Of a stretch of 64,000 nt of DNA, positions 44,450 through 53,554 are shown piece by piece (position 1 is the stretch's first letter; every line of letters starts with the position of its first letter). The position numbers were made by a program, and so were the translations under genes. The DNA comes from Pseudomonas brassicacearum (GTDB lineage: Bacteria > Pseudomonadota > Gammaproteobacteria > Pseudomonadales > Pseudomonadaceae), in the NCBI RefSeq assembly GCF_003732225.1, contig NZ_MOBJ01000007.1, positions 267,408 to 331,407 on the forward strand, written 5' to 3'. The notes under the pieces were generated by a model. It made no database searches and was not told where the DNA came from. It worked only from the letters and a program-made list of their open reading frames with translations.

Positions 44450-46257
44450 GTTTCACCTTCGGCGATTTTCAAGGGGATTTTCAAGGTGAACAGCGCACCT
44501 TTACCCGGACCGTCGCTGTGGGCCGTCAGGTGGCCATTCATCTCGATGGCGGCGAGGGCGCAGCTGTGCAGACCAAAACCGTGACCTTCCTTGCGCGTGG
44601 TGAAACCGTGGGCAAAGATTCGGGTCATGTTTTCGGCAGAGATACCTTCGCCTTCATCCTTGACGCTGACCTGAAGGATGGAGTCGTCGACCACCTTGAC
44701 CCCCAGGGTCATTTCCCGGGGGCGGTCGCTGAGGTCGGACATGGCATATTTGGCGTTGCTGATCAGGTTGATCAGAATCAGTAACATCCGGTGTTTATCG
44801 CCCATCACTTTGGGCACCTCGGCGTAGTCTTTGACCACCGTTACATGGTGGCGGGTCAGGGCGCCCGAATTCATCCGCAGGGCGTCCTCGAGCAGCTCAC
44901 TGACCTGCAGCGGTTCCATCAGGCTGTTGGCGCCGGCGTAAGACTGTTGAGTGGCAACGATGTCCTTGATGTGGTCGACGCTTTTGCTCAATTGCGCCAG
45001 TTCGTCGGTGATGCCCTGCTGCTCAAGGGCAATGGCTTCCACCAGTTGATTCAGGTATCCGGGCAGCAATTTGCCTTTTTCGTCTTCGGTGATGAAGTGG
45101 CCAAGGTCGCCCAGGTGCTCGTTGATCAGCTGCATCGCCTTGCCCAGCCCCAGCGCCTTGCTGGTGCGCAATTTTCGGGTGACCAGGTCGGCGGAGATAT
45201 TCACGCTGTTGAGCACATTGCCGACGTTGTGCAGCACGTTGGTGGCGATCTCGGCCATCCCGGCCTGGCGTGCGGTGTCGAGCAGTTCGCTTTGGGTGTC
45301 CCTGAGTTCGCGGGTGCGCTCCTCGACCCGTTGTTCCAGGTCTTCATTGGCTGTTTGCAGGTCCCTGTTGACCCGGTTGATTTCCGCGAAGCTGCGCAGC
45401 AGCCGGATGGTCATAAACAGCAACAACAGAACAAGAAGCGCTGAAAACACCAGCATGTACAGGTGATATCGCTGCTGGCTCGTGTCGATTTGTTGCTCAT
45501 CTTTATTGAACAGGTCGGTGATATCGTCCAGGCGCGAGGCTACCGGTATCGCTTCGATCCGCGTCAGGAGGCTGTTGACGATCGGTTGTTCGCGCAGGAT
45601 CAACGCGATGTGGTTGCCCAGAATATCCACCTGCTCATGCAACTCATCGGGCAGGCGCAGTTTGTTCACCACCAGTTTGTTTTGGCCTACCAGAATGTCG
45701 GCGGCCTTGTCGTCGGAGGCGACCTGGGCGAACTCCAGGCTGCTGAGCAGCAGGTCGTAGGTGTCGGTGGCGATGTTCTGAAGTTGCAGTTTGTCGTGAT
45801 CCTGGAGGTGGGCGAACTGGTTCTGGATGTCGTCTTCGGCGGTCGGCAAGAAGGCCAGGGAGTTGCGCAATACCGCATTGTGCGATTTGAACTGCTCTAC
45901 CAGGCGGGTCTTTTCCTTGATTAAAGTGAGGTAGGCGTCATAACGCGCCTGCCAGACTGCTGAGTCACTGCGCTCGTGGCTGGGTTCGATAGCCTCAAAT
46001 TGTTGCCACAGGCGAGTCATCTCGGTCAGGGGCGCGACCAGTGGATCGTAGTCGTGGCTGATGGCGATCCTGGCCTTGAGAATCTCGGTTTCCCATTGCG
46101 CATTGAGTTGCTTCATCCGGCCGATCAGGTCTCGAGCGTCGGAATAGCCTGAGGCCGGGTCGGTGCTGGACTTGATGTACAGGAACACCAGCATGGAAGC
46201 GAGCAACACGGTCATGCCACTGAGCAGCAGCAAACTGAGTCGACGGGACACTTTCAT
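44446..46257 (-). CDS. Membrane sensor histidine kinase with DAHL-like periplasmic domain
   Basis: A 603-residue inner membrane kinase. One membrane segment lies at the N-terminus (LLLLSGMTVLLASMLVFLYI) and one near residue 275-295 (LYMLVFSALLVLLLLFMTIRL); between them is a helical periplasmic region of about 240 residues that resembles the DAHL domain. A coiled coil leads to a phospho-acceptor helix of an unusual kind, IATNVLHNVGNVLNS (His343 by my count), without the usual H-E-x-x-N-P. The ATPase domain has NLISNAKYAM, VKDEGEGISAE and EGHGFGLHSC. I chose ATG 46257, which overlaps the peroxidase stop by four bases and has GGAGG upstream; a frame starting at 46275 is possible. Coupling to the peroxidase gene suggests it senses a periplasmic redox or peroxide cue. 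Confidence 0.87.
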   Translation of the reverse strand: MKVSRRLSLLLLSGMTVLLASMLVFLYIKSSTDPASGYSDARDLIGRMKQLNAQWETEILKARIAISHDYDPLVAPLTEMTRLWQQFEAIEPSHERSDSAVWQARYDAYLTLIKEKTRLVEQFKSHNAVLRNSLAFLPTAEDDIQNQFAHLQDHDKLQLQNIATDTYDLLLSSLEFAQVASDDKAADILVGQNKLVVNKLRLPDELHEQVDILGNHIALILREQPIVNSLLTRIEAIPVASRLDDITDLFNKDEQQIDTSQQRYHLYMLVFSALLVLLLLFMTIRLLRSFAEINRVNRDLQTANEDLEQRVEERTRELRDTQSELLDTARQAGMAEIATNVLHNVGNVLNSVNISADLVTRKLRTSKALGLGKAMQLINEHLGDLGHFITEDEKGKLLPGYLNQLVEAIALEQQGITDELAQLSKSVDHIKDIVATQQSYAGANSLMEPLQVSELLEDALRMNSGALTRHHVTVVKDYAEVPKVMGDKHRMLLILINLISNAKYAMSDLSDRPREMTLGVKVVDDSILQVSVKDEGEGISAENMTRIFAHGFTTRKEGHGFGLHSCALAAIEMNGHLTAHSDGPGKGALFTLKIPLKIAEGET

Positions 46258-47213
46258 AGTGCTTTGCCTCCCCACTCGCCGGTCAGGGTTCCGAGGAATT
46301 TGATGATCAGCGCCTTGTCTTCATCGGAGGGAACGCGTCCCAGCTGGAACTTGAACATCACATCCACGGCTTCTTCGAGGGTTTTCGCCGCGCCGTCATG
46401 AAAGTACGGTGCGTTCACTGCGACGTTTCGCAGACTGGGGACCTTGAACACGTTGCGGTCTTCTTCGTCCTTGGTCACCAGATAACGCCCCAGGTCCGAC
46501 TCGGTCGGATTGCCCCGCGCCTGGAAGTAGTCACCCATGACCCCCAGCTTTTGGTACATGTTGCCGCCAATGTTGACCCCTTGGTGGCAGGCAATGCAGC
46601 CGTAGTCCTTGAAGCGTTGGTAACCGTACTTTTCATCGAGGCTGAGAATGTCGGTGTTGCCCAGCAGGTACTGGTCGAATCGCGAATTGGCGCTGAGCAA
46701 GGTGCGCTCGTAGGTGGCCAGGGCGTTTTGCACATTGGCGGCCGTGACCCCATCGGGATAAGCGTTGCCGAACGCCAAGTGGTAGGCCGGGTCAGTGGAC
46801 AGCGTTTGCACCACATGTTCCCAGTTGTTGCCCATTTCAGTGGGGCTTTGCACCACTGCGTGAGCCTGGTCTTCCAGGGTAGCGGCGCGACCGTTCCAGA
46901 ACTGCCTGAAGTTCAAGCTGGCATTCAACACGCTGGGGGTATTGACGGTCAGCGGCTGGCCGTTGAAACCGATGGAAAATGCCTTGTTGTCGCCCCCGCC
47001 TTTTTCCAGGTGATGGCAGCTGGCACAGGACAGGCTGTTGTTGACCGACAACCGTGTTTCGTTGAACAGCTGACGACCCAACTCGACACGCTGAGGGTCT
47101 TGCACCGGCACCGGCGGTAGCGGTTTAAGGGGTTCGTCCAGAGGCTCGGCGCTCGCCATCGGGCAGAGTCCGAACATCAGTGTGATGAGCAGCGTGAATC
47201 CATAGGGCGACAT
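46254..47213 (-). CDS. Di-heme cytochrome c peroxidase (CcpA/MauG family)
   Basis: A 319-residue periplasmic enzyme with signal peptide (FTLLITLMFGLCPMASA). Two heme c attachment sites are seen: CASCH (Cys63, Cys66, His67) and CIACH (Cys206, Cys209, His210). Further landmarks are RVELGRQLFNETRLSVNNSL, NTPSVLNA, RAATLEDQAHAVVQSPTEMG and the FKVPSLRNVAVNAPYFHDG motif of the family. Members reduce hydrogen peroxide with electrons from cytochrome c. It sits inside a signalling operon: 46 bases after the REC-GGDEF-EAL gene and overlapping the sensor kinase by four bases. Such a setting is unusual for a peroxidase and hints at a sensing or stress-coupled role. Confidence 0.93.
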   Translation of the reverse strand: MSPYGFTLLITLMFGLCPMASAEPLDEPLKPLPPVPVQDPQRVELGRQLFNETRLSVNNSLSCASCHHLEKGGGDNKAFSIGFNGQPLTVNTPSVLNASLNFRQFWNGRAATLEDQAHAVVQSPTEMGNNWEHVVQTLSTDPAYHLAFGNAYPDGVTAANVQNALATYERTLLSANSRFDQYLLGNTDILSLDEKYGYQRFKDYGCIACHQGVNIGGNMYQKLGVMGDYFQARGNPTESDLGRYLVTKDEEDRNVFKVPSLRNVAVNAPYFHDGAAKTLEEAVDVMFKFQLGRVPSDEDKALIIKFLGTLTGEWGGKAL

Positions 47214-47258
47214 CTGATGATTCCTTGGCTTGAGTGCCTGCGCCGTCGGGTCGTTGGT

Positions 47259-49130
47259 CTACGTGCGCGGTGACGTCTGCTGGCTGTCGGTGAGAAACTG
47301 CACGAATTCTCCCGGGAGCACGGCTTTGCTGAAGAAGTAACCCTGACCTTCCTCACACTGAAGGGCTTTGAGGAAGTCCAGTTGTTCAAGAGTTTCCACA
47401 CCTTCGGCGATGATATTGAGGTTGAGGCTCTTGCCCAGGCTGATGATAGCGCTGACCAGCGCGGCGTCGTTGTTTTCGCTGCTCAGCCCGCGAACGAATG
47501 ACTGGTCGATTTTCAGTACATCGACAGGGAACCGTCGCAGGTAGCTCAGGCTGGAATAGCCGGTACCGAAGTCATCAATGGCCAGGCGCACGCCCAATGC
47601 CTTGATGGCGTGCAAGGTCAGTACGGTGGCCTCGACGTTCTGCATCAGCACGCTTTCAGTGATTTCGAGTTCCAGCAGTGTTGGGTCGAAGCCGGTCTGT
47701 TCGAGGATCTTCACGATACCGTCGACAAAGTCGCGTTGACGGAAGTCGATGGCGGAAACGTTGACGGACATGCTGATCGCTGGCAACCCGGCCAACTGCC
47801 AGGCGCGGGCCTGTTGGCAGGCTTGGGTCAACACCCATTTGCTCAGCGGAACGATCAGCCCACTGTCCTCGGCCACCCCGATGAAGTCTGTTGGATACAC
47901 CCAGCCGTGACCGGGTTTTAACCAGCGAACCAAGGCTTCTGCGCCGACCACTTTGCCGGTACGCAGATCCAGTTTGGGTTGGTAATGCAGGACGAACTCG
48001 TCGCGCTCCAGCGCCAGGCGGATGCCGGATTCGGTGTTTTGTTGTTCGCGGGCGCGCTGATTCATGTCGTCGATGAAAAAACTGAAATCGTTGAGGCCGC
48101 TTTCCTTGACGTTGTGCATCGCGGTTTCGGCTTTTTTGATCAGTGGCACGGCATCGAAGCCGTCGTCAGGGTAGATGCTGATGCCCAGGCTGGCGGTCAC
48201 GCTCAGGTCATGGCCGGCAATGTGCTGTTGGGCGCTGACGGCCTTCAGCAGCTTTTCGGCAACCCCTTTGGTTTGCTGGGGATGGTGGATGTCCGCGAGG
48301 ATCACCACGAACTCGTCGGAACCGTAGCGAAATACCGAATCGGACTCACGCACCGTGGCCACGAGGCTCTGGCTGACCCGTTTGAGCATTTCATCGCCAA
48401 CCGGATGTCCCAGTGCGTTATTGATGCGCTTGAAGCGGTCCAGCCCCAGAAATATCACCGCCAGTTGTTTGTCGTGTCGCCGCGAAAGGGCCAGGGACTG
48501 AGTCAGCCGGTCACCCAGCAAGGTGCTGTTGGGCAGGCCGGTGAGTACGTCGTATTGCAGCAGATGGGAGACTTTGAGCAGCTCCTGAACGCGGTCCTCG
48601 ATGGTTCGCTCCAGACTGAGCATTTTTATCGCGGCGTCCTGGGCCATCTGCCATTTCCAGGTTAGGGCACTGGCCATCTGACGGATTTCCAGGCTGTCGA
48701 AAGGCTTTTTCAGCACCAGCAACTGGTCGCCGAACGCCAGACGCTCGGCCATCGCTTCCCAAGTGTAGTCGGAGAAGGCGGTACACAAGGCGATTTGCAG
48801 GTGCGGGTCGGCCTGCCAGAGTCGTTCGATTGTTTCCAGACCGTCCCAACCCGGCGGCATGCGCATATCGGTAAATACCAGAGCATAGGGGCGGCCTTCG
48901 GCCTGGGCTCGTTTGACCAGTTCCAGCGCCTCTTCCCCCTGATAGGCCGAGTCGAGGAGAAACGTCGGGCGAGAGGGTTGTTCCGTGCCGAACAACGCCT
49001 CTTCGGTACCCGCCAGCGTCTGTTCGTTTTGCGCGTCGGGGCTGAGGATCTTGCGAAAGTCCTGATGGATCGAAGGCATGTCATCGATGATCAGGATGCG
49101 CCGGTTAGTGGGGGCGAGCGATAGTTTCAT
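47259..49130 (-). CDS. Receiver-GGDEF-EAL protein, likely c-di-GMP phosphodiesterase
   Basis: A 623-residue cytoplasmic protein. An N-terminal receiver (RRILIIDDMPSIHQDFRKIL; DMRMPPGWDG; KKPFD) and short coiled coil lead to a GGDEF domain (about 190-350) and an EAL domain (about 370-610). The GGDEF domain is degenerate: the motif is GSDEF (270-274) and the metal-binding first Asp of the D-x-D strand is Gly (FLGLDRFKRIN). The EAL domain keeps the key residues: EAL at 398, SVNVSA (Asn), ELEITES (Glu), DDFGTGYSS, KIDQSFV and AEGVET. It should therefore degrade cyclic-di-GMP under control of the receiver. Its start overlaps the previous gene's stop by four bases. Confidence 0.9.
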   Translation of the reverse strand: MKLSLAPTNRRILIIDDMPSIHQDFRKILSPDAQNEQTLAGTEEALFGTEQPSRPTFLLDSAYQGEEALELVKRAQAEGRPYALVFTDMRMPPGWDGLETIERLWQADPHLQIALCTAFSDYTWEAMAERLAFGDQLLVLKKPFDSLEIRQMASALTWKWQMAQDAAIKMLSLERTIEDRVQELLKVSHLLQYDVLTGLPNSTLLGDRLTQSLALSRRHDKQLAVIFLGLDRFKRINNALGHPVGDEMLKRVSQSLVATVRESDSVFRYGSDEFVVILADIHHPQQTKGVAEKLLKAVSAQQHIAGHDLSVTASLGISIYPDDGFDAVPLIKKAETAMHNVKESGLNDFSFFIDDMNQRAREQQNTESGIRLALERDEFVLHYQPKLDLRTGKVVGAEALVRWLKPGHGWVYPTDFIGVAEDSGLIVPLSKWVLTQACQQARAWQLAGLPAISMSVNVSAIDFRQRDFVDGIVKILEQTGFDPTLLELEITESVLMQNVEATVLTLHAIKALGVRLAIDDFGTGYSSLSYLRRFPVDVLKIDQSFVRGLSSENNDAALVSAIISLGKSLNLNIIAEGVETLEQLDFLKALQCEEGQGYFFSKAVLPGEFVQFLTDSQQTSPRT

Positions 49131-51484
49131 CCCCGGTCCTCCGGTGGGTGGGGCGCATCTTCGAACATCGGGTTTGTTGCGCCGGGGAAGGTCGGTGGCA
49201 CGATGCTGCCGGCCATCAGCAACGCCGCTGCCTGCTGGCTACTGACGGCTTTGCTGAAGTAGTAGCCCTGAGCGTTCATTGGCGAGCCGGTGGAGATCAG
49301 CGAGCTGCGCTGTTCCTGGGTCTCGACGCCTTCGGCAATGATGCCGATCCCCACTTCGCGGGCAAAATTGATGATCGCGCGCAGGGTCGTGGCGCTGGCG
49401 GGGTCGCGGGTTGCGGTGTCGATGAAGGCCTGGGCGAGTTTGAGGTGATTGACCCGGTAGGTCTTGAGGTAGTCGAATGAGGAATACTCGGTGCCAAAGT
49501 CGTCGATGGCTATTTTCACGCCCAGCTCACGCAAGCGTGGCAGCACGTCGTTGTGGGTCCATTTGGTTTGCGCCAGCGTCGCTTCGGTGACGTCGAAGCG
49601 CAGGTCCCAGGGGCAGAGGTTCCAGAGGGCTGTGGTGCGCAGCACGTCGTAGATCAGGTCCGGACCGCTCTTGAGCTGGGCCAGCGAGAGTTTGATCGCA
49701 ATCACCGGTGGCGCCATGCCGTTGTCGCGCCACTGACGCATTTGCTGGCAGGCCCGATCCAGTAACCAGTGCCCAAGCGCGATGATCACACCGGTTTTTT
49801 CCGCCGCAGGAAGAAACATGTCGGGCTCCAGCAATCCTCGCTCTGGATGACTCCAGCGAACCTGGGCTTCCATGCCGAGGATTTTTCCGGTACTCAGGTC
49901 GACTTCCGGCAAGTAATGCAGTTCGAGCTCGTTTCGGTCGATGGCTTGTTTCAAATCGTTGGCAATCGAAATCCGGTCGAGCACTTCCTGATTGATCTCT
50001 TCGGAGTGGAAATGGTACTGGTTGCGGCCCTTTTCCTTGGAGCGGTACAGCGCCATGTCGGCTTGAGCCAACAGACTCTCGGCACTCAAGCTGCTACTGG
50101 AGTAAGTGCTGATGCCGATGCTGACCGAAACCCGCACGTTGTTGCCATCGAGTGTGTAGGGCAGCACCAGCTCATCGCGGACCTTGCCCGCCAGGGTCGC
50201 CGATTGTGTCGGGTCGCCGGCGTCGAGCTGCACGATGGCAAACTCGTCGCCCCCCAAGCGCGCCACCACGTCGTTTTCGCGGATGCAGGCCTTGATGCGC
50301 CGGGCGACCTCCTGCAACAGCAAATCCCCGATGGGATGGCCCAGGGTGTCGTTGATGCGTTTGAAATGATCCAGGTCCAGGTAGAACACGGCGAATGTCG
50401 CTGCTCCCCGACGTGCGGCAGCGAATGCCTGGTGCAGACGCTCGAGGAGCGTCGCGCGGTTGGCCAGCCCGGTCAGCCCGTCGGTGCGTGCCAGCAGGGC
50501 GATCTTCTCTTCGGCCAGCTTGCGTTCAGTGATGTCGATGATGATGCCTTCGACTTCCAGCAAGCGTCCGTCGTGGTCACGCACCGGCACGTAGCGGTTT
50601 TCGACCCAGCGCCAGTCGCCTGTGCCGGTGCGCAGACGGAATTCAATGGACGCACCGGCAGCGTCACGGTCCAGGATGCGGGCCATGGCGTCGTCGACTT
50701 TCCCTTGGTCCTCGGGATGAATCAGCTCCTTGGCCCAGTTGGCCGACGCCACCAGTTGCGCAGCCACGTGACCGAACTTGGTGATGTTGTGGGAGATGTA
50801 CATCAGCGGGAACGAGGGTTCTCCGCGCAGCCGATACAAAATGGTCGGGCTGTTCTGCACGATGATATTGGCGTCGGACAGCTCTCGGGTTCGCTCTTCG
50901 ACCGCCTGCTCCAGCAGGTTCATTTTCAGTGCAGCGTCTTCGGTCATTTGCCATTTGACGGTCAGGGCGCTGGCCATCTGACGGATTTCGATGGCATCGA
51001 AGGGTTTCTTCAGGATCAGCAGGCGATCGCCCAGTTCCAGCCTTTCGGCGATATCGTCCCAGGAATAGTCGGAATACGCGGTACACAGTGCGACTTGCAG
51101 CTTTGGATCGACCTGCCAGAGCCGTTCGATGGTTTCCAGACCGTCCCAACCGGGCGGCATGCGCATGTCGATAAAGGCCATCGCATAAGGTAGGTCTTTG
51201 GCCAGGGCGGCTTCGACCTTGCCCAAGGCTTCCAGGCCCTGAAATGCGCTGTCGAGCACGAAACCCACGTCTGAAACCACCACTTGCGTGCCGAACAGGG
51301 CTTCTTCGGCGCTGCTCAACGCATCGTTATCGAGCGCGTGGGGGCAGAGGATCTTGGCAAAGTCCTGATGGATGGAGGCGGTGTCGTCGACGATCAGGAT
51401 CCGTCGGTTGTTCCGCACATACGGTGCCTTCATTGCAATGCACCGTTGCAGATGACCCTGCGCTGGGTTGTGTTCATGCGGCAT
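49127..51484 (-). CDS. Receiver-PAS-GGDEF-EAL protein, likely diguanylate cyclase
   Basis: A 785-residue protein: N-terminal receiver (RRILIVDDTASIHQDFAKIL), coiled coil, PAS domain (about 200-330; NSPTILYRLRGE, EFRLRTGTGDWRWVENR), GGDEF (about 335-500) and EAL (about 515-770). GGDEF is intact (411-415, with YLDLDHFKRIND). The EAL domain looks inactive: the motif is EAQ (539-541), the usual Asn of the second strand is Lys (IAIKLSLAQ) and the KID motif is KLA (LKLAQAF), while DDFGT and EGVET remain. It should therefore make cyclic-di-GMP, the opposite of its neighbour. Start ATG 51484 follows AGGAAGGG; a later Met at 51433 is also possible. First gene of the minus-strand signalling operon. Confidence 0.88.
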   Translation of the reverse strand: MPHEHNPAQGHLQRCIAMKAPYVRNNRRILIVDDTASIHQDFAKILCPHALDNDALSSAEEALFGTQVVVSDVGFVLDSAFQGLEALGKVEAALAKDLPYAMAFIDMRMPPGWDGLETIERLWQVDPKLQVALCTAYSDYSWDDIAERLELGDRLLILKKPFDAIEIRQMASALTVKWQMTEDAALKMNLLEQAVEERTRELSDANIIVQNSPTILYRLRGEPSFPLMYISHNITKFGHVAAQLVASANWAKELIHPEDQGKVDDAMARILDRDAAGASIEFRLRTGTGDWRWVENRYVPVRDHDGRLLEVEGIIIDITERKLAEEKIALLARTDGLTGLANRATLLERLHQAFAAARRGAATFAVFYLDLDHFKRINDTLGHPIGDLLLQEVARRIKACIRENDVVARLGGDEFAIVQLDAGDPTQSATLAGKVRDELVLPYTLDGNNVRVSVSIGISTYSSSSLSAESLLAQADMALYRSKEKGRNQYHFHSEEINQEVLDRISIANDLKQAIDRNELELHYLPEVDLSTGKILGMEAQVRWSHPERGLLEPDMFLPAAEKTGVIIALGHWLLDRACQQMRQWRDNGMAPPVIAIKLSLAQLKSGPDLIYDVLRTTALWNLCPWDLRFDVTEATLAQTKWTHNDVLPRLRELGVKIAIDDFGTEYSSFDYLKTYRVNHLKLAQAFIDTATRDPASATTLRAIINFAREVGIGIIAEGVETQEQRSSLISTGSPMNAQGYYFSKAVSSQQAAALLMAGSIVPPTFPGATNPMFEDAPHPPEDRG

Positions 51485-51696
51485 CCCTTCCTGATCACGG
51501 AGTGTTACAGGTGCAGTTCTTGGATCCAGGTACCCACAGCATAGTCTGCAGCTGTTGAGTTCGCCGCCCGCTGCGTGGCAAATCTATTGCGAGCTGTGCT
51601 GAAAAACCGTCTAGCCTGTAGTTCAGGCCCATGGAGTAGGGGGAATTCCTTTGGGCGCTCACGAAACGATTGGGCTGTTTCAGATGAGGTAATGCC

Positions 51697-53037
51697 ATGG
51701 ATGAGCTGCTTAAACCCCGAGTGCTGCTGGTTGATGACGAGGAATCGATCCTCAATAGCCTGCGTCGGCTGTTGCGCGGCCAACCCTATGAAGTGCTGCT
51801 GGCCGCGAGCGGCGCCCAGGCGCTGGAGATCATGGAGAAGCAACCGGTTGATCTGGTGATGACCGATGCACGCATGCCCGGCATGGACGGTGCGACCCTG
51901 CTGGCGCGTATCCACGAGCGGTATCCCGACACCGTACGCATCCTGCTGACCGGGTATGCCGACCTGTCGATGATCATCAAGGCAATCAATGAGGGGAAGA
52001 TCCACCGTTACATCAGCAAACCCTGGAGCGACGAGGAAATGCTACTGACGTTGCGTCAGTCCCTGGAGTATCAACACTCCGAGCGCGAGCGGTTGCGACT
52101 GGTGCAGTTGGTGTGGGATCGGAACGAGGAGTTGAAGCTACTCAACGCGACCCTGGAAAAACATGTCATGGCGCGCACCGCCGAACTGCAACAGACCGCC
52201 GACATGCTCGATCTGGCCTACGAAGAGCTCAAGCACAGCTATGTCACCGGTACCGAGGTGTTTTCGCTGTTGGCCAACCTGCGTCTGCCCGCCGCCAAGC
52301 AAACCAACCGGCAAATCATCGATCTGGTGCGTATCTACTGCCAGACCCATGGGCTGGACGAGGCCAGCAGCCGAGACCTGACCATGGCCGCGGCGCTTTA
52401 CAACATCGGCAAGTTGAGCTGGACCGACAGCATGATGACGACCCCTTCGGACCTGCTGCATCACACCGAACGGGAGTTGTATCGCGGTTATCCGAAACAG
52501 AGCGAATCGCTGTTGATGACCCTTGATCCGATGAAAGATGCCGCACGCCTGATCCTGCACCACCAGGAACGCTGGGACGGCAGCGGGTTTCCCGACCGCC
52601 TCAAGGGGGAGGCGATCCCCTTGGGTTCGCGCCTGTTGAAGCTGGCCGTGGATTTCATCGAATTGCAGCGCGGGCTGATCCTTGAGCGCCAAATGAACAG
52701 TGATGAAGCGCTGCTGTTTATCCGCAAATACAGCGGGCGTTTCTACGACCCGGAACTGGTGGAGGATTTCGTTCAGGTCTGCGCCACTTACCTGCGTGAT
52801 GTCACGCTCGGCGATCCGACGGTCAAGGTACTGACCACTCGCGACCTGGCGGCTGGCATGGTGCTGGCGCGCAACCTCAATGCCGACAACGGCATGCTGT
52901 TGCTCAATGCCGGCAAGGTGCTCAACGGCCCGCTGGTGGAAAAACTCATCGCCTTCGAAGCGATGGAGGGCGCCAGGTACAGTGTATTTGTCAGTATGCC
53001 CAAGGAGCCGGAAACCGCAGTGGTCTTTTCGACGTGA
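51697..53037 (+). CDS. Response regulator with degenerate HD-GYP (YN-GYP) domain
   Basis: A 446-residue cytoplasmic protein. A receiver (RVLLVDDEESILNSLRRLL; phospho-acceptor Asp57 in TDARMPGMDG; YISKPWSDEEM) is joined by a coiled coil (about 125-190) to an HD-GYP domain (about 190-390) and a short C-terminal part. The metal-binding HD pair is replaced by Tyr235-Asn236 (AALYNIGKL) and GYP by GFP (297-299, WDGSGFP), though HH before it is kept. Without the HD ligands the domain probably cannot cleave cyclic-di-GMP; P. aeruginosa PA2572 is a known YN-GYP relative. It is divergent from the signalling operon across 212 bases and likely shares its regulation. Confidence 0.88.
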   Translation: MDELLKPRVLLVDDEESILNSLRRLLRGQPYEVLLAASGAQALEIMEKQPVDLVMTDARMPGMDGATLLARIHERYPDTVRILLTGYADLSMIIKAINEGKIHRYISKPWSDEEMLLTLRQSLEYQHSERERLRLVQLVWDRNEELKLLNATLEKHVMARTAELQQTADMLDLAYEELKHSYVTGTEVFSLLANLRLPAAKQTNRQIIDLVRIYCQTHGLDEASSRDLTMAAALYNIGKLSWTDSMMTTPSDLLHHTERELYRGYPKQSESLLMTLDPMKDAARLILHHQERWDGSGFPDRLKGEAIPLGSRLLKLAVDFIELQRGLILERQMNSDEALLFIRKYSGRFYDPELVEDFVQVCATYLRDVTLGDPTVKVLTTRDLAAGMVLARNLNADNGMLLLNAGKVLNGPLVEKLIAFEAMEGARYSVFVSMPKEPETAVVFST

Positions 53038-53094
53038 CTGGGCACCTGCGCTCATGTGATCCTTGGCTTTTTTGTTCAGGGCCATCGTTGATCC

Positions 53095-53529
53095 ATGACG
53101 CTTTCATCTTCTGCTTCACCGCGCATTATCCGCATCGCCGCCGCCCTGTTGATCGGCCCGGACGGCCGAACCCTGCTGGTGCGCAAGCGCGGGACCCAGG
53201 CCTTCATGCAGCCGGGTGGCAAGATCGAAGCCTGCGAGCAACCGGTCGATGCGCTGGCCCGCGAACTGGAAGAAGAACTGGGTTTGCTCATCGATACCAC
53301 TCAAGCGAGCTATCTGGGCAAATTTTCTGCTCCGGCAGCCAATGAGCCGGGGTTCGTGGTCGAGGCCGAGGTTTTTCAGCTGGATATCCAGCAACAAGTC
53401 TCTGCGGCGGCGGAAATCGAAGAGCTGCTGTGGATTGACCCGCACAATGTGGTTGATGTGATGCTGGCGCCATTGACACGGGACCTGATCCTGCCGTTTT
53501 ATCGAACCTCCCTGAAGGCTCCGGCCTGA
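53095..53529 (+). CDS. Nudix hydrolase
   Basis: A 144-residue enzyme with a full Nudix box, GGKIEACEQPVDALARELEE followed by ELGL (G-x5-E-x7-REUxEExGU pattern), the Mg-binding loop-helix that cleaves nucleoside diphosphate-linked compounds. The N-terminal strand IRIAAALLIGPDGRTLLVRK and RKRGTQAFMQPGG are typical. The substrate cannot be predicted. It starts 58 bases after the YN-GYP gene and is followed after 25 bases by the LysE gene, so it may share a transcript with those. Confidence 0.93.
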   Translation: MTLSSSASPRIIRIAAALLIGPDGRTLLVRKRGTQAFMQPGGKIEACEQPVDALARELEEELGLLIDTTQASYLGKFSAPAANEPGFVVEAEVFQLDIQQQVSAAAEIEELLWIDPHNVVDVMLAPLTRDLILPFYRTSLKAPA

Positions 53530-53554
53530 CCCTTTCAACGACAAGGATTGCGTC

